A stretch of 64,000 bases of DNA, taken from the NCBI RefSeq assembly GCF_901709675.1, contig NC_051106.1:1994001-2058000 (forward strand). The letters run 5' to 3'. Shown in pieces: positions 47,601-60,372 of this stretch. Within the stretch, counting starts at the first letter, position 1. Each line of letters opens with the position of its first letter. Under the pieces are notes generated by a model, which was not told the origin of the DNA, ran no database searches, and was given only the letters and a program-made list of their open reading frames with translations. The translations under genes and the position numbers were made by a program. Source of the stretch: Syngnathus acus (lineage: Eukaryota > Chordata > Actinopteri > Syngnathiformes > Syngnathidae).

Positions 47601-50355
47601 GAAGGCCTCCATGACAGAAATATGTGTCGACCCACGAACGCCCTTTTGAAGTCACACTTCCCCGAGCAGGATTTTCAAAAGGGAGGGCTGGGGGGGAGGT
47701 AGTGGGGGGCGTCTATTTTTTTGTTCCTGGCTGTGGAAAATGGCGGTGAGTTTTACGGTCCATGTTCCCCGGCCTCCTGTAAAAATCACACGGGCCGTCT
47801 TCCAGCGTTACGGCATCGTCGCTCCGCTCCGGCCAATCACAACACTGGAGTGTGTGCAAGAAGAATGGAAGCATGCAGAGAAGAAGAAGAAGAAAAAAAG
47901 CAACGGAAATACCTGCGGGTCTACTTTCGACATACTATACACCATCCGAGGTAGATCCGTCGACTATGAGCTGGTCTTTAAGACCCGGCAACCTGGCAAT
48001 CTCCCAACATGGTTCCTCAGGCACTTTGTTTTGCAGAGAGGAGATGGCGGCGGCGAGGGGGTGGGAGTGAGTTTGGACGCCTCCCAACGAAAGATGCATC
48101 ATCGCGCTGGGTGGCTAAGTGGGCACGGTTTTGTAATTCCATATTATGGCAGGAAGGCGGGCGAGCAGGCAGGCTGGCCTGCCTTTCCCCTTAATTGTGA
48201 TTGTCAAGCTTTCTATTGGATTATGTTAAAGAGTAGGGCAAGAGGCGAAGTGGGGGGGGGGGAGCAGCCACGCTGGTCCTGTGAGGTCTGATGAAGACAT
48301 GGCGTGTGCCACATCGCATTAGCGGACAAGAAGGGCTGAGGGGAGGCAGGGCCACCACTTGGACGACCAGGACTGGAAGGTTCCTAAATCAAAACACAAA
48401 GCATCTTCACATGACCAGACCACTTGTCCTCATGCGCTTAATTCACGACAATCCGTTTGTAGGCATCTCGAAGGCAGAGTTAACCTGCCGAGAGCGGGCT
48501 CTGGCCCTAATGCGGCGCAGATGTGGCCCCTCGCTTAGAAGTGCCACTTGGACTGAAGGCGCTTCTGCTTTCTTACCTCTCTCTGGGCTGTACGATGTTT
48601 AGAGACAGAGAGAACCGTATCTGTTTATCTTGGACTACGGGGAACGGCGGCACAAAACACTTTGATCAAGACGCAGGCCGTTTACATTATGAGAATTGTT
48701 AGTCATTTTGTAAAGCGGTGCTAATGGATAAAGGAAAGGTGCAAGATAGGGGCGTCAGATAGGAGGGGCCGAGGGGGAGGGGGCATGCCTGCTGGGTATT
48801 ATGCACATGGAAGGCTGCTTCTAAAATTGGCCGTGCATTACGCGGGCCTAATGCGGGCTTTATCGGCAGTTGCCATCGGACCCACAGCGGAGCTCCCGCT
48901 AAGCCTTACAAATCAAGATCACAACCATGCCAGGTACGGCTGAAGGTACGACGAGCACGCTTCCTCTCCGAGCCACTCCCTCCCTCGTTTAGCCCGAGCC
49001 CCCCGCCCTGCCTTTTCCTGGCTCCGTTGCTCTAGGAGATGGTATCGTCACTGCGGCAGACTTTGGATTTCTTGGGTGACTTCAAAGCGCGTTGGGCTAA
49101 GTGTTTAGAAGAATGCGATGGAAACAGGAAAATAATGTTCCGATTTCTGTAAACTTTACGGCATCTGCTTCTGCTTAGCAACGTCAAGGCGCCGGGGGGG
49201 CGCTCCCAGTCGGGACTTTGTTCGAGAGAGATGTTCTCATCGAGTACAAAAACGATATTAACGAAGCGTTGATTTCATTCACCTTGTCAGGTTACAAAGG
49301 AACATTTTGTAAAAGAAAACGTTGAGTTACGTTTTTATGCTGATTAATACAATCAGGCATGCTGAGTTCAAAATTCGCAGGATTTAACAAATTCCAATGA
49401 TTAGCTTTTGTAGATGGATTGAACTCATCGACAGCTATGTGGCAACTTGCTTGTTCGTGCAGTCACAACTGAGAAATGAAAGTGAAAGGTGTTTGCGACT
49501 CCCAAAAGATCAGTGCTAGCAAAATTTGCGAGGCTAGCCTGGTAGGAATTAAGAAGATTAGCGCTAGCTTTTATCTTTACCATTATGTGTTCTATTTTGT
49601 TTTTTTTGCTGTAGTTTTCTTTGGGGGGGGGTTCAAACCGTAACATACTAAAAACCTACAGTATGGGTGGGATTTGGATAAGGATTTTGAGATGGAAGGG
49701 TTGGGGGGGGCATTGTAAGGGGACGGCTAGAGGAAGCGAGTTAGCCTCGGATGGGCGAGAGTGAAACCCGAGCATGATTGAGTTAGTAGTGGGAAAGGAG
49801 ACGGACGGGAGCCTTCGGGCCGGGCAGGGCCAGTCGGATGGCCAAGTTGTGTATACAAGGCCCGCCTCTTGTCATGCCGCCCTGTTGGCCTGTCGCAATG
49901 CTGATGGAGTTATCTGGCCCGCGCCTGAAGAGGCCTTGTCATCTTGTTGTATACACAAGAGCAGCCAGCCGCCATTAGTCTGTGTGTACGCTTGCGCGGT
50001 GCCAGCCACATTACTCAGCCGCCCGCCACCGGTTCCTTGTTGGTGGAAATGTACTCACGCCGTCCTCCTCATTCTTCCCGAGATGAAGGTTATACAAACA
50101 TGGTTGGAAATCAGGTCTTGGCAGGCAAAGCGAGGACCTTTCCGGGATCTGACACGGCCAATAAAAGTGATACTGAAGCTTCGCTAGGACTTGCGATACG
50201 AGTGACCTAACGCGTGTTTTGTCAAGACGGATGTTTTAACTTTTTTTTTTTACTAAAAAATGAGATAGCATTGTGTAATAGTTATAGTGACAGGAAACTC
50301 ATTTGGTATCGGCGTCCATTATCGGCCTAGTCGTCATTTTGACCGTTGGATTTTT

Positions 50356-50407
50356 CAAATGTGTGTTTCAACTAAAGCTTGCAAATGTGTGTTTCAACTA
50401 AAGCTTG
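50356..50407. repeat. perfect 26-bp tandem duplication
   Basis: Two identical adjacent 26-bp units, each starting CAAATGTGTGTTTC and ending AAAGCTTG. The lack of divergence suggests a recent slippage or duplication event. Confidence 0.95.
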
Positions 50408-53400
50408 CTTGCAAAATAATTTGGAACACAGCGTCCATGCTGCAGTTCCTTGTATTGTTTCAGACAGATGACAAGGAGGGAAAACATTCTGCAAGAAATC
50501 GGTCCAAAGCCAACAAAGACACAAAAGTGGCTTTACAGACAGAAGCCCTAAACATTTAATCCTCCGTGAAAACAGCGAAAGGAAAAATCCGCCCTAAATC
50601 ATTTTGAGGCTGCGAAAAAAAAAACAAGCCTTGGCAGCGGCTCCTTGCACTTTTCTCTCCGCTTCATTGTTTGGTTGTATATTTTCCCCGTGTTCCAGCG
50701 GCCCGGCCAAATTATCACACAAGTCAGGTCCCGCGGAACATCTTCCATCCAGCGCCGCAATAAAATTGAGCAAAAAAGATGGCTGCCAAGTTTACGAAGA
50801 AACGTTTTCGGCTAGTTTACGACGTCCAACCTCCCGGCCTGAAGAGCAAAAAGTTGCCTCCAGATGGATTCCCGACAGACCTGAACAGAAATGCACCAAA
50901 AAAGCAGAACAAAAAACAAAAAAAGAAACGCAGGGTTTGATTCTTGTCAAAAATTCAGAGCCTTTTGTATGTTTGGATTGAGCTGCGTAATAAAATATTT
51001 GGTTCGTGAAACTAGCGAGACTTGTTTCTCAGCAGGGAAAAATTATTCCCTCTTGAAATCCTATTTGGAATTCAACCTGCGAACCGGCCGTTAGGGAAAC
51101 CTTTGGGTCTGCTGATCGGGGGGGGAAAAAAAGCTACAGATGATCTATGAGGATAGCATGGCTATAATATCGCCCAAAAGAGAGAGAGCAAAGGTCAACG
51201 ATTCGTACGAGTTTACTTCCTTCTTCTCAAAAAGAGCTTCGTTTGGGTCATCCGCCATTTGGAGGCGAGCGCCAAAGCGAAGCTGGCGGGCTTGACTAAG
51301 CTCATTTCCCTGTTCTTTCCCAAAAGATTAGGAACGGCAGATGAGGACAAATGCATGTGAAGTGAGGGAGGGGGAGGGGCTGGTGGAAAGAAATTAGAGC
51401 AGGAGGAAGTGGCCAAAGGATGCAATGATTTCATTCATTTTACAGTCATAAACGTGGAGCAATGCTGGCCAAATGTCGAGCATGATGACTGCAAACAAGG
51501 CCGGCGTTTCACATGCTCGCAGGCAAGCTCTCAAACAAATGCAGCACCAATTTCTCTTTTTTAGGGCGGGGTACTTTTATTTATAAAAATATCCCTCTTG
51601 TAATATCAACATATTTTTACTCATAACCTTGTCTAGATTAATTTTTGTGCATATTTTCGGACATCCCCTAATCCTTTGTGGATTATGACAGCCGCTAATC
51701 TTCTCTGTCGATCCCTCGCTAAGTAAACAACAATTTCACGGCCACTTGGACTCAGGTTGTGTCGACGTCTAATTGGCGGCAGGGACATCTCGGCCAGCGC
51801 AGCGGCGAAGACGCATCGTGGACGGACGAGGGTCCGGAGAACAACGGTCTGAACGGCACGCTGCAGGCTCTCAGCATTCTTTGCTCCAATTTGCTCTAAT
51901 TAGCATCAACCGCGGGCACATCCATCATGCTCCTCAAGAAACATAAACAAAGTGTCAGCTCTAGCGTAACAAACCGGTCGCCCGGCTACTTAGTGCAAAT
52001 TATTCTTACATAAAAACTCAAGCGAGTCCTCAAGCAAAACACAGATTTCCCGCCATCCCAAAAACAAAAAAAACAAAACACACTTCCCCCTGCAGGCCAT
52101 CTGGGGAAATGGCGCTCAAATGAAATTGAAGACATGTGTTGGAGTCTCGAGTGTATCGCAGTCGGGATTTGCGGTGGTTGCTTCATAGGATTGCGTAAGC
52201 CGTTCACAATTTGTCATTAAATACGTATGACTTTACCAAAACTGACTAGACAAAATTTTCACCAATTATCACAGCAAGCTTGGCACCCATGTCACTCACC
52301 AGATCAAGCCCCGCCTTTTAAAGTCGCAGATACTTCAATAGCACGTCAAGGATGGTATCTGTCTGCCACACTGTTTCAAGAGAAGGTGCACTTAATTTGC
52401 TGACCCAAACGTCCAGGAATAACAATAATTTGATGCGTAGGTTACCACAGATTCGCTGCCACAAACTATCCGACCATACAATTTAATTAACCGCCCCCGA
52501 AGTTAAATCATCCAAAATCCTTCAGAGACCTCAATGGATGTTTTAACCGAGAGTCACGCGGAGGCGTTATTCCAATCAGGAGAATTCTCCCCAAACCTTC
52601 CAATGATGTCACTGTGTTTGTTCATTATGGATTCTTGTCAGGAGTCCAAAATTTGATTCACTTTCATGTGAAAAAAAATGCCCCAAAAAGTTTCCCACAA
52701 AGCTCACTTTGATTTTACCAAGCTGTTTTTCCAGCCCGTTTCCTCGCTGATGGGTATCGCTCACAAGCCGTTAAACTCCCGAAGGGACTAAAGTGTCACT
52801 CAAAAACTCTCTAATCCAATGCCGTGTAATCGCAAAATCGACACAAAGACTCTCACGCTTGGCATTTTAGACCCGCTTGTGGTCTTAAAAGGTCCGTCTA
52901 AAAGTGGGAACTTTGTAGTCCACATGTTATAAATGTACTATGGCTAGAATGTGCATATTTTTTCAGTGTATAGTTTTTAAGTGTAATTTTAAAAATTATT
53001 TTTGTTTTTAAATCAAACATATTTTTGTTGAATTGAAATTTGAATTTGGGAAAGTTTTGCCAAGTCTTAGACAGTTCTATGCAGAATGTTTTGCAGGAAA
53101 TCCATCGTATTATTAATTATTTTATTGTTTGCATTTTTTCAAATAAGATCAATAAATATATGGAAAAATCTACTTGCATTAAATGAAATGTTCCTAAAAA
53201 AAATTTATACAGTTTCTAGTTCTTGTATACAGTTTAAAAATGTGCACTCTAAATAAAATTCTAGAATCCACTTTTTAAAAGTACATTAATCAATGCATAC
53301 TACTCAGAATCAAACTCAGTGTTATTGAATCCATTTTGTAAATTGATTAATTGTTCTGTACATTTTCCATTATAACATAAAAATGTAATTGATGTAATAA

Positions 53401-56400
53401 AACAGATCACTAAATAGAAATAACTATACTGACTTAGAAAGTTTTGCAGATCTTTCATTTTCACTGATATCTCAATATTATTATAATGAACATATATCTG
53501 AAAAAAAACTGCTACCAGGATGAATATTGCAGGACATGTTTTTTTTGTATTTCATTATTGAATGAAAATAAATAAAATTATTTCCACTTGTAGATTATTT
53601 TGCACTATAGTAAATCAAAGTACTGGTTGATGCATTTTTAAAATCTATTTAAATGTAACATTGATCGAATCAACGTTAGTAACGAAAACTGTTCAGTCTA
53701 CATTAACTTGTGTCCAATGTTCTGGCTTTTCATAATTTCCCACTCGTGATCATATTTAACATGCTCTATCTGCCAGTTGTGCTGCTCATCTGGCAAAAGT
53801 TCCACAGGCCCGAATCATCAAGAGAAAGGGGGGGGGGGTTCCCCCCACCCCACCTACCCCACGACAACCGCCTCCCCCTTCGGAACCGACCAGGATGTTT
53901 GGGTTAGAAAATGACTGCTGCTGCTGCTGCTGCTGGTCCCTTGGCCCCCTTTCGCTAATTGGCCCGAGGGTAATTACCTTGTCTCCTCTCCACTTAAGTA
54001 CAAATCGGAGCTGCAGTGTTATTGTATCGGGTGGGCCAAAAATCCGCATGACTAATAGTCACGAGCGAGGCAATAATAACCGAGACTGTGGCGAATTATA
54101 CACCTTAACGACAAAGTCAAGAAAATGACAGAATATTGTTGGATGGCCAACCCCAAAAAAAGTCATGAGGGATCCTTTTCATTCCACACCCTTCAAAAAA
54201 TAGTGTCTTGGAAATCCGCTAAGTAGTTTTAACATCAACAAAGAAATTCTTGATTTATCAACTCACATGCTGACACCCACATCATTCACCAGTTCAGGCT
54301 AAAGTTTTTAAAGCCACACACACACAAAGACACAACAAACATGTGGAATGTGAGGATGGCGACCCCAAATGGACAAAAGTAATACCTGCAACTTTTTGTA
54401 GCAAAATCCATTTGAATGCAATTACTTGATGATCGATGAGATAACCGCGATACTAAAAATACGTGTGCAGGCGGCGCCCGCGGGCACCATCAATGCTCCC
54501 ATTGAGTTCACGCCAGTCGCATTTAAAGCCAGGCGTGTCGTTTTTCATCTGTTTTGGGGATGAATCTTCGCAGACTTCAGACTTTCCCCTTGGGTGATGT
54601 ACGTCAGAGTGTAACGCTTCATGTAGCGTTATGAAAGCCACCCGAGGGTCCGGCAAAGACCAGAACACCAACGCGGGCCCGCCGAGGGTTTCGTCTTGTG
54701 TGGCGAGAGCAAAGACAACGCAGAGAGAGAAAAAAATAAAAATAAAAAAAATCTGCCACGGATCTTGTTTCTGAACGTTGCTATGGAAACAATGGTGCGT
54801 TTTCTTATCGTAAAATCCGGTGATTACAGAGTGCTTACAACTTAACCTTCCTCCGACCCGCTCGTGCTGGAGCGGCTTCAAAGGCCGCAGAACGGGCCCG
54901 TGTGTGGTCTTGGTTTTACTCGGCGTGAACGCTCGGTAGAAAACGCAGCGAGCGACTGAGCGTCGGTTAGTCACTGCTTGGACGTCGCTGTGAAGAGTTT
55001 TTAAGAAGCGAAGTTCTGGAAAGGTTTCATTGGGAGGGGCGGGGTTTGGAAGTCTTTCAGAATAAATGTCTGCAGAGAGGCTAATATTTATTCTTTTTTT
55101 TTTTTACATTTCCATTGACATTTGTGGCAAACAGATGTTGGAGCGTCTCCTCGCTTTTTAAACGGCACATCGGGGGTGTTGAAAGAAGCCGTGCAGCGCA
55201 TCAGGAAAGTTATCCATCTCAGAGTTACCCTAAAACCCAACATCATCATCGAATTTACCGCTCAGGGTGCTACTGGGACCAGCGGAAACGCTTAGCGCGA
55301 TATATCAGCGCTACGATAATTATCTTCCTGACATATTTGGATCACATGCGCCTCTAAGGGCAAAAACATTTGAATCTGCATTAAATAGCTATGCGGCAAA
55401 TGGCTGCCAATATTTGACAGGGGGGAAGGGGAGGGGGTGGACTGTGTACGACAAGTCGCAGATGTTTTGAACCTCAGCGAGAGAAATTAAAACCAAAATT
55501 AGCATTTGTGCTGGAGTTTATATTTAACACATGTGAGAAAAATCTGTCCTTGGACGTTTGACGCGTATCATTTTTGTCTAAAAATGAACTTTACAAGTCA
55601 CAGCGTTTATGAATGGAACAAATCCTTCTGTCCATAGGACAGAAACATGTTTTCACATTCGAGTGAAATAAATCCTAGACTTTTTTTTTATTTAGAATTA
55701 AATTTAAGGCCAACTCCCCAATGTTGCCAATGTCCCATGCAGGGGCGTGGTGGTTTTCGGAATTCCGGAACGATTCCCGAACAGCCAGTCCATTTCAAGG
55801 CCGGTCGAGTCTGTTATACTTCCAATTTTAATTTAGCTCTTATTGTTCAACACTTCAATGCCAATGTTCGATACTCTTGAGAATAAAAAGTTATTTGCAC
55901 GTAAAAAAATACCCATACTTGATTTAAGATGCTCTATCGGCATAAAAGAATTACCGTTTTTGGCATATTAGTCAATAAATATTGAAGGTGAACTGCTATA
56001 TTGAAGCTAATAGTTACCTAGCATTTTCATACTATTTGGCCGGTTGATAAGATCATTTGAGGTCTGAAACCCAACACCACATTTTAACGCATTTTCAACA
56101 TTCCCCTAACGCGACCTTCCATTCAGTTTCTCACGGGCTACTCGTCTTCGCCTGGATGGTGCGCCGCCAGCGTGTTCTCCGGTATGTCATCCACTTGACC
56201 GCGGGAGATCCGAAATAATCCAAAGTGTCTATAAATTTGAGCCTCCCTAATTGAAGCCTTGAGCGTGGCCACCGGGCAAGAGAGAAAGAAAAGATTCTCC
56301 CGCGGGACCCACGCAAGACAAATGACTTGATAGAGTTATCCCAAAAGTGGGCGGGCGCGCTTCCAGAACGGGCACAGCTACTGAGGGGAGGCTTCCAGTC

Positions 56401-57120
56401 TGTGTGTGTGTGTGTGTTTTTGTGTGTGTGTGTGTCTCATCCAGAACCCCGTAGAACACACGCATACAGATGGAAACTGCCATGTCATTCCGGGCTTTTC
56501 GCTTGTCCCTTCGCCTTATTGACACTACTTATTATGTTTATTTATACGTCGGCGCGCAGCACGCCGCCTTTGTAATTAGCGTATGTGAACTCTTAGCCGA
56601 CGCCGGATCGAGTTGCGTTGAACGGTTCCTTCAGCTTGAGCGGAGAGGTTCGGGAGAGAGAGTCGGAAGGGTCGTAGGCGGCAGCGGCGGCCTGGTCGCC
56701 ACGTGAGGGGCGCGGGGTTAAACTGCCAATTCGGGAGTTCTCAACATGTACGTCAGCGCTCGTGAGGAACAAGTTGCCGGAGAATAAGCAGCCACCACTT
56801 CTGACACTTGAAGCCTCAACTAACCAAAAATACAAAGAGAAAATTGTAGTATTTCATTACATTGCATAATGCCTGGTCACACAAACAAGTGCAATGTCAG
56901 TACCAGGTTTAGAATAGTTTGGGACTTTTCATTGTAGTTTATTTGGATTTGACTTTTTTTTTTTTTTGTGAGTTCTAAGTAGTGACGGGGGTGAGTCTAA
57001 AGGGGACTAAAGGTCGACGGCAATACCAACCTTACATTAAAGTACTGGTATTTCAGTGTGGCTGCATCAGTAATGAGCACCCTCTTGTGGCCGTTTTACA
57101 AACAGGCCGTAGAAATTAGA

Positions 57121-60100
57121 AGGTGAGGGGCCAGACAAAGCACGGCTCATCAGCCCCTTATGATGATAAAAATGAATGGATCACGTTTTCCCTCGCCCGG
57201 ACGCGGATCACCGGGGCCCCCCTCTGGAGCCAGGCCTGGAGGCGGGGCTCGAAGGCGAGCGTCTGGTGGCCGGGCCTTCGCCCATGGGGCCCGGCCGGGC
57301 TCAGCCCGAAAAGGAAACGTGGGTCCCCCTTCCCATGGGCTCACCACCTGTGGGAGGGGCCAAAGGGGTCGGGTGCATTGCAAGCTGGGCGGCGGCCAAA
57401 GGCAGGGACCTTGGCGGTCTGATCCCCGGCTGCAGAAGCTGGCTCTTGGGACATGGAATGTCACCTCTCTGGCTGGAAAGGAGCCCGAGCTGGTGTGCGA
57501 GGCAGAAAAGTTCCGACTAGATATAGTCGGACTTGCCTCCACGCACAGTTTGGGTTCCGGTACAAGCCCTCTCGAGAGGGGCTGGACTCTCTTCCACTCT
57601 GGAGTTGCCCACGGTGAGAGGCGTCGGGCAGGTGTGGGTATACTTATTGCCCCCCGGCTGGGCGCCTGCACATTGGGGTTCACCCCGGTGAACGAGAGGG
57701 TAGCCTCCCTCCGCCTTCGGGTGGGGGGACGGGTCCTGACTGTTGTTTGTGTCTATGCACCAAACGGCAGCTCAGAGTACCCACCCTTCTTGGAGTCCCT
57801 GGAGGAAGTGCTGGAGAGCGCTCCTTCTGGGGACTCCGTCGTTCTACTGGGTGACTTCAATGCTCACGTGGGCAATGACAGTGAGACCTGGAAGGGCGTG
57901 ATTGGGAGGAACGGCCCCCCCGATCTGAACCCGAGCGGTGTTCTATTGTTGGACTTCTGTGCTCGACACGGATTTTCAATAATGAACACCATGTTCAAAC
58001 ATAAGGGTGTCCATGTGTGCACTTGGCACCAGGACACCCTAGGCCGCAGTTCGATGATCGACTTTGTAGTCGTGTCATCGGATTTGCGGCCGCATGTTTT
58101 GGACACTCGGGCGAAGAGAGGGGCGGAGCTGTCAACTGATCACCACCTGGTGGTGGGTTGGCTCCGATGGTGGGGGAAGATGCCGGTCCGACCTGGCAGA
58201 CCCAAACGTTCTGTGAGGGTCTGCTGGGAACGTCTGGCGGAATCCCCTGTCAGGAAGAGCTTCAACTCCCACCTCCGGCAGAGCTTTTCCCACGTCCCGG
58301 GGGAGGCGGGGGACATTGAGTCCGAGTGGACCTTGTTCCGCGCCTCCATTGTTGAGGCGGCCGACCGGAGCTGTGGCCGTAAGGTCATTGGTGCCTGTCG
58401 TGGCGGCAATCCCCGAACCCGCTGGTGGACACCGGCGGTAAGGGATGCCGTCAAGCTGAAGAAGGAGTCCTATCGGGCCGTTTTGGCCTGCGGGACTCCG
58501 GAGGCAGCTGACAGGTACCGGATGGCCAAGCGGAACGCGGCTTCGGCGGTTGCTGAGGCAAAAACCCGGGCGTGGGAGGAGTTCGGCGAGGCCATGGAGA
58601 ATGACTTCCGGACGGCTTCGAGGAAATTCTGGTCCACCATCCGGCGTCTCAGGAGGGGGAAGCAGTGCAACGTCAACACTGTTTACAGTGGAGATGGCGT
58701 GCTGCTGACCTCGACTCGGGACGTCGTGTGTCGGTGGGGAGAATACTTCGAAGACCTCCTCAATTCCACCGACACGCCTTCCATTGTGGAAGCAGGGCCT
58801 GGGGACTCTGAGGCGGACTCTCCAATCTCTGGGGTTGAAGTCACTGAGGTAGTTAAAAAACTCCTCGGTGGCAAGGCCCCGGGGGTGGATGAGATCCGCC
58901 CGGATTTCTTAAGGGCTCTGGATGTTGTGGGGCTGTCATGGCTGACACGTCTCTACAGCATCGCGTGGACATCGGGGACAGTGCCTCTGGATTGGCAGAC
59001 TGGGGTGGTGGTTCCCCTCTTTAAGAAGGGGGACCGGAGGGTGTGTTCCAATTACAGGGGAATTACACTCCTCAGCCTCCCTGGTAAGGTCTATTCAGGG
59101 GTGCTGGAGAGGAGGGTCCGTCGGGAGGTCGAACCTCGGATTCAGGAGGAACAGTGTGGCTTTCGTCCTGGCCGTGGAACAGTGGACCAGCTCTTCACCC
59201 TCAACAGGATCCTCGAGGGTGCATGGGAGTTCGCCCAACCAGTCCACATGTGTTTTGTGGACTTGGAGAAGGCGTTCGACCGTGTCCCTCGGGAGGTTCT
59301 GTGGGGGGTGCTTCGGGAGTACGGGGTACCGAGCCAACTGATAAGGGCGGTTCGGTCCCTGTATCACCGATGCCAGAGTGTGGTCCGCATTTCCGGCAGT
59401 AAGTCGGATTCGTTCCCAGTGAGGGTTGGACTCCGCCAAGGCTGCCCTTTGTCACCGATTCTGTTCATAATTTTTATGGACAGAATTTCTAGGCGCAGCC
59501 GAGGCGTTGAGGGTGTCCGGTTTGGGGACCTCAGCATCGCGTCTCTGCTTTTTGCAGACGACGTGGTGCTGTTGGCTTCTTCAGGCCGTGATCTCCAGCT
59601 CTCACTGGAGCGGTTCGCAGCCGAGTGTGAAGCGGTCGGGATGAGGGTCAGCACCTCCAAATCCGAGTCCATGGTCCTCGATCGGAAAAGGGTGGAATGC
59701 CCTCTCCGGATCGGGGATGAGATCCTGCCCCAAGTGGAGGAGTTTAAGTATCTTGGGGTCTTGTTCACGAGTGAGGGGAGGATGGAGCGCGAGATCGACA
59801 GGCGGATCGGTGCAGCGTCGGCAGTAATGCGGACTCTGTACCGGTCCGTCGTGGTAAAGAGAGAGCTGAGCCAAAAGGCAAAGCTCTCAATTTACCGGTC
59901 GATTTACGCTCCTACCCTCACCTATGGTCACGAGCTATGGGTCGTGACCGAAAGAACGAGATCCCGGATACAAGCGGCCGAAATGAGTTTTCTCCGCAGG
60001 ATGTCCGGGCTCTCCCTTAGAGATAGGGTGAGGAGTTCGGTCATCCGGGAGAGACTCGGAGTAGAGTCGCTACTCCTCCACGTTGAGAGGAGCCAGATGA

Positions 60101-60372
60101 GGTGGCTCGGGCATCTCATCAGGATGCCTCCTGGACGCCTCCCTGGGGAGGTGTTCCGGGCATGTCCCACCGGTAGGAGACCCCGGGGACGACCCAGGAC
60201 GCGCTGGAGAGACTATGTCTCTCGGCTGGCCTGGGAACGCCTTGGGATCCCCCGGGATGAGCTAGATGAAGTGGCTGGGGAGAGGGAAGTCTGGGAGTCC
60301 CTCCTGAAGCTGCTGCCCCCGCGACCCGACCCCGGATAAGCGGAAGAAGATGGATGGATGGATGGATGGATA
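57121..60372 (+). mobile_element. near-complete RTE-clade (Rex3-like) LINE
   Basis: A GC-rich block in an AT-richer intron. It has a short 5' leader, one long ORF (endonuclease plus reverse transcriptase), an almost absent 3' UTR and a (GATG)n tail at 60349-60372. That layout fits RTE-clade elements such as teleost Rex3. No clear target-site duplication is visible, and the exact 5' end is uncertain by tens of bases. It lies antisense to slc25a21 in its first intron. Confidence 0.88.
57160..60339 (+). CDS. LINE ORF: APE-type endonuclease plus reverse transcriptase, uninterrupted
   Basis: The 1059 codons have no stop or frameshift. An N-terminal stretch of about 90 residues is rich in Gly, Arg and Pro. 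The endonuclease domain follows, with LGTWNV (Asn100), [27 protein letters not shown] and LSTDHHLVV near its end. The reverse transcriptase has [33 protein letters not shown], motif [10 protein letters not shown] (Asp701), motif [11 protein letters not shown] (from 757) and motif C FADD (798-801, catalytic Asp800 and Asp801). A C-terminal region carries the RWLGHLIRM and GRPRTRWRD patterns common to these elements. All catalytic residues I can identify are present, so the copy may still code for active protein. The start is the first of several clustered Met codons. Confidence 0.92.
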   Translation: MMIKMNGSRFPSPGRGSPGPPSGARPGGGARRRASGGRAFAHGARPGSARKGNVGPPSHGLTTCGRGQRGRVHCKLGGGQRQGPWRSDPRLQKLALGTWNVTSLAGKEPELVCEAEKFRLDIVGLASTHSLGSGTSPLERGWTLFHSGVAHGERRRAGVGILIAPRLGACTLGFTPVNERVASLRLRVGGRVLTVVCVYAPNGSSEYPPFLESLEEVLESAPSGDSVVLLGDFNAHVGNDSETWKGVIGRNGPPDLNPSGVLLLDFCARHGFSIMNTMFKHKGVHVCTWHQDTLGRSSMIDFVVVSSDLRPHVLDTRAKRGAELSTDHHLVVGWLRWWGKMPVRPGRPKRSVRVCWERLAESPVRKSFNSHLRQSFSHVPGEAGDIESEWTLFRASIVEAADRSCGRKVIGACRGGNPRTRWWTPAVRDAVKLKKESYRAVLACGTPEAADRYRMAKRNAASAVAEAKTRAWEEFGEAMENDFRTASRKFWSTIRRLRRGKQCNVNTVYSGDGVLLTSTRDVVCRWGEYFEDLLNSTDTPSIVEAGPGDSEADSPISGVEVTEVVKKLLGGKAPGVDEIRPDFLRALDVVGLSWLTRLYSIAWTSGTVPLDWQTGVVVPLFKKGDRRVCSNYRGITLLSLPGKVYSGVLERRVRREVEPRIQEEQCGFRPGRGTVDQLFTLNRILEGAWEFAQPVHMCFVDLEKAFDRVPREVLWGVLREYGVPSQLIRAVRSLYHRCQSVVRISGSKSDSFPVRVGLRQGCPLSPILFIIFMDRISRRSRGVEGVRFGDLSIASLLFADDVVLLASSGRDLQLSLERFAAECEAVGMRVSTSKSESMVLDRKRVECPLRIGDEILPQVEEFKYLGVLFTSEGRMEREIDRRIGAASAVMRTLYRSVVVKRELSQKAKLSIYRSIYAPTLTYGHELWVVTERTRSRIQAAEMSFLRRMSGLSLRDRVRSSVIRERLGVESLLLHVERSQMRWLGHLIRMPPGRLPGEVFRACPTGRRPRGRPRTRWRDYVSRLAWERLGIPRDELDEVAGEREVWESLLKLLPPRPDPG

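Larger units (their letters stand above)
30126..57120. other. slc25a21 intron 1, left part
   Basis: No coding exon was recognised. It contains (CA)n tracts (31978-32200 interrupted, 37600-37727, 42723-42868), a (TG)n tract (56400-56435), an AT-rich block (52920-53700) and the repeats listed separately. Several patches combine GC-rich sequence with TAAT, forkhead-like or TTTATG cores: about 41565-41830, 48405-48900, 53900-54110 and 56480-56640. They are candidate conserved elements on composition only. Open frames of 160-195 codons near 34690, 46339 and 47740 show no known domain. Confidence 0.5.

Noticed and set aside
47740-48291. 183-codon open frame on the plus strand
   Set aside because: No recognisable domain, low-complexity Lys and Gly runs, no splice or promoter context, and it lies within a repeat-rich intron. 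It is most likely chance.
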